This document shows positions 17,921-26,092 of a stretch of DNA of 64,000 bases, one piece after another. Both the position numbers and the translations under genes were made by a program. Numbering within the stretch: position 1 is the stretch's first letter; every line of letters begins with the position of its first letter. Location of the stretch: NCBI GenBank assembly GCA_003211205.1, contig QCTJ01000005.1, forward strand, positions 35,237-99,236. Direction: 5' to 3'. The notes beneath the pieces are model-generated. The model worked only from the letters and a program-made list of their open reading frames with translations. It was not told the origin of the DNA and ran no database searches. Source of the DNA: Synechococcus sp. AG-673-F03. Lineage in GTDB: Bacteria > Cyanobacteriota > Cyanobacteriia > PCC-6307 > Cyanobiaceae.

Positions 17921-18436
17921 ATGCCTTCTCTGATGACCCTGCTGGTGTATGCCCTGGCCGGCACTGGCATGGGACTGCTCGCCATGAAAACTGGAATTCC
18001 CGCAGCACCGCTTGCGGGCGCACTGATCGGTGCTGCAGTCGTGAGCATGAGCGGACGCGTTGAAGTTGCCGCATGGCCGCCCGGTACACGCACCGCTCTT
18101 CAAATCGGAATCGGGACTGTGATCGGCACCGGACTGACGCGAACCTCTCTTGAGCAGCTGCAACAACTCTGGAAGCCTGCGGTGCTGATCACTCTCACGC
18201 TGGTGACGACAGGTCTAGTGATTGGTTTGTGGACCAGTCGTCTGCTTGGTGTCGACCCGCTCATCACCCTGCTGGGAGCAGCGCCCGGTGGAATCAGTGG
18301 TATGAGCCTGGTCGGAGAGGATTACGGAGTTGGCGCCGCTGTTGCTGCACTGCATGCCGTACGACTGATCACCGTGCTTCTGGTCCTGCCACTGGTGGTG
18401 AAACTGCTCACCCCTCTCGGACTGGGCAATTCCTGA
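17921..18436 (+). CDS. AbrB-family membrane protein, single-repeat form
   Basis: 171 residues from ATG 17921 (an in-frame ATG at 17828 adds a basic tail with no similarity). Five or so hydrophobic helices and the family signature LGAAPGGISGMSLVGEDYG near residue 130. PF05145 proteins (named AbrB, once annotated as ammonia monooxygenase or transcriptional regulators) usually carry two such repeats in about 350 residues; here only one exists. It is therefore probably a dimer of half-size membrane proteins with an unknown transported substrate. It is not related to the DNA-binding AbrB. Confidence 0.75.
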   Translation: MPSLMTLLVYALAGTGMGLLAMKTGIPAAPLAGALIGAAVVSMSGRVEVAAWPPGTRTALQIGIGTVIGTGLTRTSLEQLQQLWKPAVLITLTLVTTGLVIGLWTSRLLGVDPLITLLGAAPGGISGMSLVGEDYGVGAAVAALHAVRLITVLLVLPLVVKLLTPLGLGNS

Positions 18437-18499
18437 TTCACCTCTGGACAGCCAAACGCGAGCCGATACGTTGACGCATATAGCCTTTTCTGTCCATCC

Positions 18500-18916
18500 A
18501 TGGCCAGCCTCCGCACCCGCCTCGCCGTCCTGCTGCCTCTGGCGGGGATGCTGCTCGTAGCTGCACCTGTGGAGGCGGCCAGCGCCGGCTCAAAAAAAGG
18601 CGCTCAGGTTTATTGCTACATGCGCAGCAACGGCAATAGTCACGCCGTGAGCTTCGAAGCCTCCTATGCCTTGATCAAGCGTCAAAGCAGTGGAGTGTTC
18701 AAAACATCTCCGAAGCATGCGGCGGTGATGATCACCGAAACAGTGGTGGAGGAACCGGGCAGCTATCCGGATTGCGGTCTTTATCTCGGAGATCTGTTCG
18801 GAGACAAAACCTCCAAGAAGTCCTCAAGCACCACCAGTGAGAGCACAATCACGAGCAGTGGTTCTACCAGTGAAGCTTCAACGGACTGGGATGCTGATGA
18901 TCGGTACAGCTACTGA
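18500..18916 (+). CDS. Secreted hypothetical protein (DUF6554-like)
   Basis: 138 residues. A signal peptide is evident (positive N-terminus, hydrophobic residues 9-23, cleavage near VEAAS). The mature part has two Cys (in QVYCYMRSNGNSH and YPDCGLYLGDL) that may form a disulfide, and the block SYALIKRQSSGVFKTSPKHAAVMITE, which looks strongly conserved in picocyanobacteria. I associate it with DUF6554 from memory. The last 30 residues are Ser/Thr-rich. Function unknown; periplasmic or lumenal location inferred. Confidence 0.7.
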   Translation: MASLRTRLAVLLPLAGMLLVAAPVEAASAGSKKGAQVYCYMRSNGNSHAVSFEASYALIKRQSSGVFKTSPKHAAVMITETVVEEPGSYPDCGLYLGDLFGDKTSKKSSSTTSESTITSSGSTSEASTDWDADDRYSY

Positions 18917-18921
18917 AACCC

Positions 18922-19347
18922 TTGTCATTGCGTAGGCCTGCGCGAGCCGATTGGCGGTCCACATGGCCGCAGTCAGTCCTCCTGATTGGTGCTCTGCTGC
19001 TCACGATCCAGGCCTGCAAGAACGCCGAGAGTCCTCAAGCTGCGTCACCAGATCCCCAGGTGAAAGCATCCAGTTGCCTTGAAAACATCAACCTGGAGAG
19101 GCTGGACCAAGCCCTGGAGCATTGCAATGAAGTTGTAGCGAGTCACCCTGACAATCCAGTGCCGCTGACCGACAGGTCACTGATCCAGACATTGATGGGG
19201 CGTGATGACGAGGCCTGCGCTGATGTGATCCAGGCCATCTCCATGCTCAACGGCCGGAACCAATCCAGAGATCCTCTGCTGAAGCATGAGCTGGAGGTCC
19301 GTCAGCAATCCTGCAAACAACGGGCCACCATGGCCGGCAACGGCTGA
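18922..19347 (+). CDS. Putative lipoprotein with TPR-like helices
   Basis: 141 residues from TTG 18922, only 5 bases after the preceding gene. A basic N-terminus and hydrophobic stretch end in TIQAC, compatible with a lipobox. The mature region has a helix-turn-helix repeat pattern (LERLDQALEHCNEVVASHPDNPVPLTD), typical of one or two TPR units, and four further Cys. Probably a membrane-anchored periplasmic protein. Its last 46 bases overlap the end of the convergent SNF2 helicase gene, which is unusual but leaves both frames intact. Confidence 0.6.
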   Translation: MSLRRPARADWRSTWPQSVLLIGALLLTIQACKNAESPQAASPDPQVKASSCLENINLERLDQALEHCNEVVASHPDNPVPLTDRSLIQTLMGRDDEACADVIQAISMLNGRNQSRDPLLKHELEVRQQSCKQRATMAGNG

Positions 19348-20852
19348 CGCTCCACGCTGATGCGACGTGGACCCAGCAGCAACTCGATCTTGTCTGCTTT
19401 GCTCGCCACTAGACCATCCACAAGTTGATCGGCCAAACCAAGTTGAAGCCAATGGCTGGTGAGCCCACCATCCATGCCGATGCGGTGGCAACGATCCTCA
19501 GCCTGGTCAACATCGCCTGGAGTCCAGGGACGCTCCAGAAGCACAACTTGACGTGCCCGATGCAGTGTGAATCCCAACCCTCCGCAGCCATAGGTCGCCA
19601 AAAGCAGGTCGGTTCCACCAGCCTGAAAATGATCGACCGAAGCCTGTCGCTGTTCCGGTTTTTGCCGACCGGTTAACAGTTCACCACCCAACCGCTCCTG
19701 CAGGAGCTGCAGCGGTGACACGAAGGAACTGAACAGCACGATCGCCTGACCATCAGCACGCAACTGCTCCACAAGCGCCTGAGCAGCAGGAAGCTTGAAT
19801 TCGGCCGCAATCATGCGCAGGGAGGTGAGCACGGCCAGTGATTCAGCATCCGAACGCACTTCACCGAGCTGCACACGTCGGCGATAGTCCTCCACCACAA
19901 GACGCAGGCGGTGATCGAATCCCAGTGCCTGTTCAGCAACCAGTGCAATGCCATGGCAGCGGCGCTGCTTAGCGGGCAGACCCAGTACCTGCTGCTTGCG
20001 TCGATGCAGAACCAAGGGTCGGGTGAGGCGCCGCAACTCCTCCAAACGACTTGCACCATCGGCACGCCAACGACGCCGACCACCCTGCTCAGTCCAGTGT
20101 CCTTGGCAAAAGATCTCCTCAAAGGAACGCTGATCGCGAGCCAACGGATGATCCATGGCCGCCAGCAGCGGAAAAAACTGAATCGGTCGACCATTACGGA
20201 TGGGTGTGCCCGTCAGCATCCACACCGCCCGCAGCCGCGGATGGCGGGCCAAGCGCAACAGGGCCTGGGTCCGCTGAGCCTGAAGCGACTGGGCGTAATG
20301 GGCTTCATCAACCACCAGAAGTGTTCCGGCTTGAGGAAGGTCGGCCGGCAACCGGGCCCAGCTGTGCAGAGTGCAGTCGAGATCCAGAGACTCCACTTCG
20401 CGCTGCCAGTGCGGGTGAAGTCCCACGGGAGCAATCACCATCAAGCGCAGAGGCACGGCACGCATCAGTGCGCGAGCCGCCAGCAGCGACGTCAGCGTCT
20501 TTCCCAGACCCATCTCATCTGCAAGCAAGGCACCGCGACGGGCTAGCAGCCATCGAGCACCCGACCGTTGATGAGGCAGCGGTACACGGCCGTCAGCTAG
20601 GGGCTGATCCAGGCCAGCACTGGCGATCAGCTCGCGGTGACTAGGAAGTGGTGGCAGTGGATGACGGTGCCAGTCCAGCCAACGCACCAGTTCGTCGTCA
20701 ACCTGAAAACGTGAACCCAAACGGTCGAGCAGACACTCGGCGGCGGCCAGTGGAAATTCCCAGCCATGCTGCGAGCCTTTCCAGAGTCCCCGAGGCCTGA
20801 TCCGGCCCATCTGCGCATGGGTGACGGCATCAAAGGGGTAGGTGACCCTCAC
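19302..20852 (-). CDS. SNF2-family helicase with HARP-like N-terminus
   Basis: About 516 residues from GTG 20852 (GTG 20909 is a longer option). The first ~60 residues (YPFDAVTHAQMGRIRPRGLW, then WEFPLAAAECL) resemble the HARP domain of SMARCAL1-type annealing helicases. The ATPase core follows: DEMGLGKT at residues 112-119, DEAH at 182-185, MLTGTPIRNG motif III, and in the second lobe YGCGGLGFTLHRA and the arginine-finger block QAEDRCHRIG. The likely role is DNA fork remodelling or repair. It is divergent from an HNH nuclease gene 200 bases away. Confidence 0.85.
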   Translation of the reverse strand: MRVTYPFDAVTHAQMGRIRPRGLWKGSQHGWEFPLAAAECLLDRLGSRFQVDDELVRWLDWHRHPLPPLPSHRELIASAGLDQPLADGRVPLPHQRSGARWLLARRGALLADEMGLGKTLTSLLAARALMRAVPLRLMVIAPVGLHPHWQREVESLDLDCTLHSWARLPADLPQAGTLLVVDEAHYAQSLQAQRTQALLRLARHPRLRAVWMLTGTPIRNGRPIQFFPLLAAMDHPLARDQRSFEEIFCQGHWTEQGGRRRWRADGASRLEELRRLTRPLVLHRRKQQVLGLPAKQRRCHGIALVAEQALGFDHRLRLVVEDYRRRVQLGEVRSDAESLAVLTSLRMIAAEFKLPAAQALVEQLRADGQAIVLFSSFVSPLQLLQERLGGELLTGRQKPEQRQASVDHFQAGGTDLLLATYGCGGLGFTLHRARQVVLLERPWTPGDVDQAEDRCHRIGMDGGLTSHWLQLGLADQLVDGLVASKADKIELLLGPRRISVERQPLPAMVARCLQDC

Positions 20853-20936
20853 CAGTCCTGAAGGGGTCAGCCCAAGGCTGCAGCAGGACGTTAATGATGC
20901 CGTAACCACAATTCAGCAAATGTAATTGTATTGCTT

Positions 20937-20953
20937 CTTGTGATCATCACAAG
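20937..20953. promoter_or_regulatory. Perfect palindrome between the SNF2 and HNH genes
   Basis: CTTGTGAT-C-ATCACAAG, 8-base arms around one base, in the AT-rich divergent spacer (20910-21051). It looks like a dimeric repressor site able to act on both genes. A weaker hairpin, CACTT-GAAA-AAGTG, lies at 20975-20988. No regulator can be named. Confidence 0.45.
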
Positions 20954-21051
20954 GGGCATGAAGCTCAAAGATCACACTTGAAAAAGTGCCAAAAATGCAG
21001 CGAAGAACACATTGACGAACCCAGCGAAAGCGCCAGAATTCTGTCAACCGA

Positions 21052-21492
21052 ATGATTCGGATGCATAACAGGGACGCGGTTTTCCTTGAAGATCTATGCC
21101 CCAAACTGCGAGTCCGAAGATGGCGTCAATCGCTACATACTTATACCGGCAAAAGCTGTATTTACTGCGGAAAACAGTCTGAATCGATCGACCATATTCT
21201 TCCAAGAGCCAAGGGTGGTTTAAGCATTACTGAAAATTGCGTTCCGGCCTGCCTCTCATGCAACGGACACAAATCTGATTCAGATGTTTTTGATTGGTAT
21301 CGGCGTCAACGCTTTTACGATCCACGACGAGCTATGGCGATCCGTGCCTGGATGGATGGTGATTTGCGTCTTGCCCTGAGACTTCTGCAGTGGGCTCAAC
21401 CTGAACTGAATCAAACCACCAATGCATCAATGGCACCTGATGCATCACTCAATAACCAGAGACATCAGGACTGGGGCCTCGAGGCTGCCTGA
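21052..21492 (+). CDS. HNH endonuclease
   Basis: 146 residues (ATGs at 21052 and 21061). The HNH finger is complete: CxxC at residues 36-39, DH at 47-48 in SIDHILPRAKGG, and CLSCNGHK with C67, C70, Asn71 and His73. The C-terminal block DWYRRQRFYDPRRAMAIRAW is typical of a compact HNH family found throughout cyanobacteria. It should nick or cut DNA; the target is unknown. It faces the SNF2 helicase across a 200-base spacer holding a palindrome. It is not next to an intron, phage or restriction methylase, so a housekeeping repair role is more likely than mobility. Confidence 0.85.
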   Translation: MIRMHNRDAVFLEDLCPKLRVRRWRQSLHTYTGKSCIYCGKQSESIDHILPRAKGGLSITENCVPACLSCNGHKSDSDVFDWYRRQRFYDPRRAMAIRAWMDGDLRLALRLLQWAQPELNQTTNASMAPDASLNNQRHQDWGLEAA

Positions 21493-21514
21493 AACGACTC
21501 AGCCCGATCCTGAA

Positions 21515-21673
21515 TCACCAGACCCTGCAAGCCTCAGCTGAATGATGCTGCTGACAGATTGATGCCTGCTGTTCTGGCTGCTCGGGTGCCAGCACAAAGG
21601 CTGCACTCACCAACACCGAGGCGAAGACGGTTGCCGCCAAGCGACGCAGAGCAGTGCTCTCGCCAGTTGACAT
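21515..21673 (-). CDS. Small exported protein
   Basis: 52 residues from ATG 21673. A signal-like segment (RRLAATVFASVLVSAAFVLA) is followed by a short mature part PEQPEQQASICQQHHSAEACRVW with two Cys, probably one disulfide. The ending looks constrained, which supports a real gene. Start codons further upstream (21679, 21751) add no recognisable sequence. Function unknown. Confidence 0.5.
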   Translation of the reverse strand: MSTGESTALRRLAATVFASVLVSAAFVLAPEQPEQQASICQQHHSAEACRVW

Positions 21674-21781
21674 GACCATGCTGCGATTACCAGCAGTTCG
21701 AGGCAGCATGGATGCCTGAGACGACATCAGGGGAAAACAGGAACTGGTCACGGCCGCATTGCCACTGATACGTTTGTACTC

Positions 21782-22708
21782 ATGACGGAATCACTTGTCA
21801 ACCGTTGCCGATCGCTGCCCGCTGGATCCACGTTGTGCATCCTTGGAGCCGGCTTCAGTGGACGTCGGCTGGCGGCACTGGCTGAAGCCCTGAACATCAG
21901 GGTGCTCACTACGCGCAGAAACCCCGATCCCGAAAGCAGAGACTTACGTTTTGACACGGCCCAAAACGTAGTGCCAACAAACGCTGAGCTAAATGGCGTG
22001 ACCCATCTGCTGAGCACCATTCCCCCAGGGCGGGATCAGAACGACCCTGTATTGCGGACACTGGGACCTCAGCTCAGGCAACTGCCCCTTCGCTGGGCGG
22101 GCTATCTGTCCACCACCGGCGTCTACGGCGATACAGAAGGGGCCTGGGTGAGCGAAGCGGATCCTCCACAACCCGGTCAGGATCGCAGCCGCAGGCGTCT
22201 GATCTGTGAACAGGACTGGCTGAACAGTGGTCTGCCGGTGCAGATTCTGCGGTTACCGGGAATCTACGGACCGGGTCGCTCACCCCTCGCGGCTGTGAAG
22301 GCCGGCACCCTGAAGCCTGTCCACAAGCAGCACCAGGTGTTCTGCAGGGTTCACGTCGACGACATCGCCGCGGCCTGCCTGCACTTGATGCACTGCTCTG
22401 CTGCAGGACAGCATCCTCCCGTCGTGAACCTCTGTGATCATGAGCCCGCTCCAAGTCATGTGATGCAGCGCCATGCCGCAGACCTGTTGGACTGTGACCT
22501 GCCCGAGACTCGCAATTACACGGAGGTTGAAGCTGACATGAGCGCCATGGCCCGAAGTTTCTGGGCCGAAAACCGCAGAGTGAGCAACGATCTTCTCTGC
22601 AAGACACTTGGCTACAACATGGTTCATCCCAACTTCCGCAGTGGGCTTGCCCACTGCCTGGAAGCGGAAAGACTCATGGGGAATCCGACTCGGAGCGCTT
22701 CGGACTGA
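21782..22708 (+). CDS. NAD(P)-binding epimerase/reductase-like protein (YeeZ type)
   Basis: 308 residues. Rossmann start ILGAGFSGRRLA, strand-loop STIPPGRDQND, and a GYLSTTGVYGDTEGAWVSE block where Ser/Thr-Tyr of the extended SDR site should be; RLPGIYGPGRS follows. This matches the atypical SDR subgroup containing YeeZ, whose substrate is not known. A nucleotide-sugar role cannot be assumed. Its last 35 bases overlap the end of a small convergent gene. Confidence 0.8.
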   Translation: MTESLVNRCRSLPAGSTLCILGAGFSGRRLAALAEALNIRVLTTRRNPDPESRDLRFDTAQNVVPTNAELNGVTHLLSTIPPGRDQNDPVLRTLGPQLRQLPLRWAGYLSTTGVYGDTEGAWVSEADPPQPGQDRSRRRLICEQDWLNSGLPVQILRLPGIYGPGRSPLAAVKAGTLKPVHKQHQVFCRVHVDDIAAACLHLMHCSAAGQHPPVVNLCDHEPAPSHVMQRHAADLLDCDLPETRNYTEVEADMSAMARSFWAENRRVSNDLLCKTLGYNMVHPNFRSGLAHCLEAERLMGNPTRSASD

Positions 22709-22865
22709 GCAGAGGAACCTGATCCAGCTTTAAGGGCTGATCAGGATCGATGAAGGTCAGACCTGCATCATGCAGCAAGCGACTCCACTGAACTTCCAGC
22801 CATCCCTCCCGAAACGCCGTTCCCAGGCCGTAGAGCAACAGGCCGATCACCAGCCAACGCAACAT
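22674..22865 (-). CDS. Small membrane protein
   Basis: 63 residues from ATG 22865. One N-terminal membrane helix (MLRWLVIGLLLYGLGTAF) and a hydrophilic remainder with VQWSRLLHDAGLTFIDPDQP and KLDQVPLL. The pattern looks conserved in picocyanobacteria next to pdxA, but no function is known. Its start codon overlaps the pdxA start codon on the other strand, and its 3' end overlaps the epimerase-like gene by 35 bases. Confidence 0.55.
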   Translation of the reverse strand: MLRWLVIGLLLYGLGTAFREGWLEVQWSRLLHDAGLTFIDPDQPLKLDQVPLLSPKRSESDSP

Positions 22866-23898
22866 GACCTCATCCATCGAATGCCATGACGCTAAACAGC
22901 GCCTTGTAATCGCACTCGGTGATCCTGCTGGGATCGGCATGGAAGTCACGCTGAAAGCCCTGGCTGATCCCAGACGGCCAGCGGACATGCCGATCCCTCT
23001 ACTTGTCGGCTGCAGGGCCAGCCTGCAAAAGACCGCTGACCAGCTCAGAGCGCGTTCGCAGGATCCCATCGCAGATCCAGATGCATTGAGCATTGAGGAT
23101 TTACCGGTGCCCGGAGGGCCTCTCGAGCCCGGCGACGCAGGAGCAACAAGTGGAGAGGCCGGTTTCCAATGGCTGAGCAGAGCCGTAGAGCTGGTCAAAC
23201 AGCAACAAGCACGGGCACTGGTGACCGCACCGATCGCGAAACATGCCTGGCATCAAGCCGGGCATCGTTATCCAGGTCAGACCGAACGTCTGGCGGAACT
23301 GGATGGACGCAACAGTGCCTCGATGCTGTTCACGGCTGTCTCCCCGGCAACCGGATGGAGGCTGAACACCTTGCTAGCCACCACTCACATCCCGCTTGGA
23401 CAAGTTCCAGAGGTTCTCACGGCGGATCTGGTTGAACGCAAGCTCGATGAATTGGCAGGATTCTGCCTGCGTTTCAATCGCGCTCCCCAATTGCTGGTGG
23501 CCGGCCTCAACCCGCATGCCGGAGAGCAAGGACAACTGGGAGGTGAAGAGCAGCAGTGGCTGAACCCGCTACTAAAGCGCTGGGCGAACGAGCATCCTGA
23601 CGTGCAACTGAGAGGCCCCCTGCCTCCAGACACCTGCTGGTTGAGTGCTGCTGAAGCCTGGAGCAACAGTGCCGGTCAGGTCGGACCTGATGGAATCCTG
23701 GCTTTGTATCACGATCAGGGCCTGATTCCGGTGAAGTTGCTGGCCTTCGATCAGGCCGTGAACACAACCCTGGGTTTGTCTTTTCTGCGAACCTCCCCCG
23801 ACCACGGCACCGGATTCGACATCGCCGGACAAGGCGTGGCAAGGGGAACAAGCATGCTGGCCGCCATTCAGGCGGCCTGGGAACTCAGCCGGGCTTGA
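22864..23898 (+). CDS. pdxA: 4-hydroxythreonine-4-phosphate dehydrogenase
   Basis: 344 residues, a normal length. PdxA oxidises 4-phosphohydroxy-L-threonine in DXP-dependent pyridoxal phosphate synthesis. Visible: IALGDPAGIGMEV at the N-terminus, the HQAGHRYPGQTERLAE metal/substrate loop, GLNPHAGEQGQLG, and YHDQGLIPVKLLAF with metal-binding His, then RTSPDHGTGFDIAGQG. All blocks are intact. It ends with a 14-base overlap with the convergent accB. Confidence 0.95.
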   Translation: MTSSIECHDAKQRLVIALGDPAGIGMEVTLKALADPRRPADMPIPLLVGCRASLQKTADQLRARSQDPIADPDALSIEDLPVPGGPLEPGDAGATSGEAGFQWLSRAVELVKQQQARALVTAPIAKHAWHQAGHRYPGQTERLAELDGRNSASMLFTAVSPATGWRLNTLLATTHIPLGQVPEVLTADLVERKLDELAGFCLRFNRAPQLLVAGLNPHAGEQGQLGGEEQQWLNPLLKRWANEHPDVQLRGPLPPDTCWLSAAEAWSNSAGQVGPDGILALYHDQGLIPVKLLAFDQAVNTTLGLSFLRTSPDHGTGFDIAGQGVARGTSMLAAIQAAWELSRA

Positions 23899-24370
23899 CG
23901 CGCATCAGCACCTGACCGAATTCCACCGGGGTGCCGTTATCCACAAGGATTTCAACCACTTCGCCTGCGACCTCCGCCTCCAGCTCGTTCATGAGCTTCA
24001 TGGCTTCAAGAATGCAGATTGTCTGACCGGCATTGATCCGATTACCGATCTCCACGAAGGGGGGGTCACCTGGGGCAGGAGCGGTATAGAAGGTGCCGAC
24101 CATTGGTGCCGTGACATCGACCAGATCAGAACGGGAACCCGCCGCAGCCGGTGGAGCCGCTGGGGCTGATTCCCCCTGGACGGGAACATCAACAACTGGC
24201 ACCGGTGCTGCAGCCTGGGCAACAGAGACCACCGGGGCAGCCACGGCTGTAACCGGCAGGTTGCGACGGACTTCCAGACGGAAGTCATCGCCTTCAAGGC
24301 GGAACTCCTGGATATCGCTCTCAGCCAGAGCGTCCAAAAGCTTGTGCAGCTGATCGTGATCGAGTTGCAT
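23885..24370 (-). CDS. accB: Acetyl-CoA carboxylase biotin carboxyl carrier protein
   Basis: 161 residues. N-terminal helical region (1-40), an Ala/Pro/Val-rich flexible linker (about 40-85), and the biotinyl domain with the biotin attachment Lys125 in EAMKLMNE. It carries CO2 between biotin carboxylase and the carboxyltransferase in the first step of fatty acid synthesis. It starts 2 bases after efp in the same direction; the efp-accB pair is common in cyanobacteria. Confidence 0.96.
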   Translation of the reverse strand: MQLDHDQLHKLLDALAESDIQEFRLEGDDFRLEVRRNLPVTAVAAPVVSVAQAAAPVPVVDVPVQGESAPAAPPAAAGSRSDLVDVTAPMVGTFYTAPAPGDPPFVEIGNRINAGQTICILEAMKLMNELEAEVAGEVVEILVDNGTPVEFGQVLMRVKPG

Positions 24371-24372
24371 AA

Positions 24373-24936
24373 TCAGCTGCTCTCCCGACCCAGATAGGAA
24401 TCATTGCGCGTGTCCACCTTGATCTTCTCGCCAATCGAGAGAAACAGAGGAACCATCACCTGAGCACCAGTTTCAAGGATCGCAGGCTTGGTTCCACCGG
24501 TGGCGGTATCACCTTTCACACCAGGATCGGTCTGGGCGATCTCCAGCACAACGGAGTTGGGCAATTCCACTTCGAGGGGCTTCTCGTTCCACGAGACCAC
24601 ACTCACTTCCATCCCCTCTTTGAGGTACTTGCGGCTGTTACCAATCTGCTGAGCGGTGAGGCGGGTTTCCTCATAGCTCGACATGTCCATAAAGACATAG
24701 TCCTCACCCTCCATATAGGTGTGCTGAAGAGTGGCTTTCTCCAACAACGCCTGAGGAAGCATCTCTCCAGCACGGAAGGTTTTGTCAACAACGCTTCCGG
24801 TCTGAACAGCCTTGAGCTTGGTGCGAACGAAGGCCGAGCCTTTGCCAGGCTTCACGTGCAGGAACTCGACCACGCGCCAAACGGCACCGTCGAGCTCAAT
24901 CGTGGTACCGGTGCGAAAGTCGTTGCTGGAGATCAT
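24373..24936 (-). CDS. efp: Translation elongation factor P
   Basis: 187 residues from the ATG at 24936 ([10 protein letters not shown]), the usual EF-P start; a 13-residue upstream extension has no similarity. Three beta-barrel domains. The tip loop [12 protein letters not shown] carries Lys32 at the position that is modified in many bacteria. EF-P rescues ribosomes stalled at polyproline. The C-terminal signature with [11 protein letters not shown] is intact. Divergent from the cyclophilin gene by 32 bases. Confidence 0.96.
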   Translation of the reverse strand: MISSNDFRTGTTIELDGAVWRVVEFLHVKPGKGSAFVRTKLKAVQTGSVVDKTFRAGEMLPQALLEKATLQHTYMEGEDYVFMDMSSYEETRLTAQQIGNSRKYLKEGMEVSVVSWNEKPLEVELPNSVVLEIAQTDPGVKGDTATGGTKPAILETGAQVMVPLFLSIGEKIKVDTRNDSYLGRESS

Positions 24937-24968
24937 TCCCGCCGAACGGTTCAGGGGATCATACGGCT

Positions 24969-26087
24969 GTGCCAAAGTCCTTTCAGCACCTGGGGTTCTC
25001 CTTGGCGATTCGGTTGGGATTTCAGCGGTTTAGAGCATGGCTGATCAGCCTGCTGATCATGGTGGGCTTGGCCTGGACACCACCGGTCTGGGCAGCACTC
25101 CCCCAGGGAAACGCCGTACAGGATCCGGCGGCGATCCTGCGTGATTCCCTGCCAATGAATCAGGAAGATCTTCGCGATCTTCAGCACCTGCTCGAATACA
25201 CCAGTGATGATCTGCGTGCCAAGCGCTGGAGTGCTCTTGGACGTGGCCTCAAGCGCACTCAGTCCCTACTGAGCAACAAGAAGGACACGATCATCGCAGC
25301 GATGCCAAGCGACGATCAAGCCAAGGCCAATCAAATCCTTGATGCCGTGGCGGATGACCTAAACATCCTGCAGGAGCGCATTGAAGAGAAAGACAAAGCA
25401 GGATTCATTCAGTCACGCCGCGAGACCCTTAGCCAGATCGGTGATCTGGAAGCACTGCTGATTGATGATCGGCTGCCCGACATCCCTTCTGAATTCGACG
25501 ACCTGCCGCGGCTGGCAGGCCGAGCCACCGTGGTGATCGAAACCACTGAGGGCGATCTCACTGCTGTGATGGATGGTTACAACGCACCTCTCACTGCCGG
25601 TGCATTCATTGATCTCAGCCTGAAGGGCTTCTATGACGGTTTGCCCTTTAACCGTGCAGAAGATTTCTACATCCTGCAGAGCGGCGATCCCAAAGGACCT
25701 GACATCGGATACGTGGATCCAAAAACCAAGCAGGAACGCCACGTTCCCTTGGAAATCCGTGTTCCCGATGAACCAGAAACCATTTATAACCAAACTTTCG
25801 AAGACGTCGGTCTGTTCAAAGCCACTCCGGTGCTTCCCTTTGCCACCCTGGGAACACTGGGTTGGGCACACTCCGATCAGGCCCTCGATGACGGCTCGTC
25901 CCAGTTCTTTCTGTTTCTCTACGAGGCAGAGTTGACACCAGCAGGTTTGAATCTCGTGGATGGGCGCAATGCAGCCTTCGGTTATGTCGTGGAGGGATTC
26001 GATGTGCTCGAAGAACTGGGCGTTAACGATGAAATCAAACGGATCAAAGTGGTCGACGGTGCAGATCGACTGCAGCAGCACGCCTGA
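24969..26087 (+). CDS. Lumenal cyclophilin-type peptidyl-prolyl isomerase (Cyp38/TLP40-like)
   Basis: 372 residues (GTG start). A Sec signal (hydrophobic [12 protein letters not shown], cleavage near VWAA) is followed by a helical domain (about 50-165, with the [21 protein letters not shown] block) and a divergent cyclophilin domain (about 185-370; [27 protein letters not shown]). This order is that of plant Cyp38/TLP40 and its cyanobacterial relatives, which act in the thylakoid lumen in PSII assembly; many have little isomerase activity. Followed by thiL after 5 bases. Confidence 0.85.
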   Translation: MPKSFQHLGFSLAIRLGFQRFRAWLISLLIMVGLAWTPPVWAALPQGNAVQDPAAILRDSLPMNQEDLRDLQHLLEYTSDDLRAKRWSALGRGLKRTQSLLSNKKDTIIAAMPSDDQAKANQILDAVADDLNILQERIEEKDKAGFIQSRRETLSQIGDLEALLIDDRLPDIPSEFDDLPRLAGRATVVIETTEGDLTAVMDGYNAPLTAGAFIDLSLKGFYDGLPFNRAEDFYILQSGDPKGPDIGYVDPKTKQERHVPLEIRVPDEPETIYNQTFEDVGLFKATPVLPFATLGTLGWAHSDQALDDGSSQFFLFLYEAELTPAGLNLVDGRNAAFGYVVEGFDVLEELGVNDEIKRIKVVDGADRLQQHA

Positions 26088-26092
26088 GCTCC

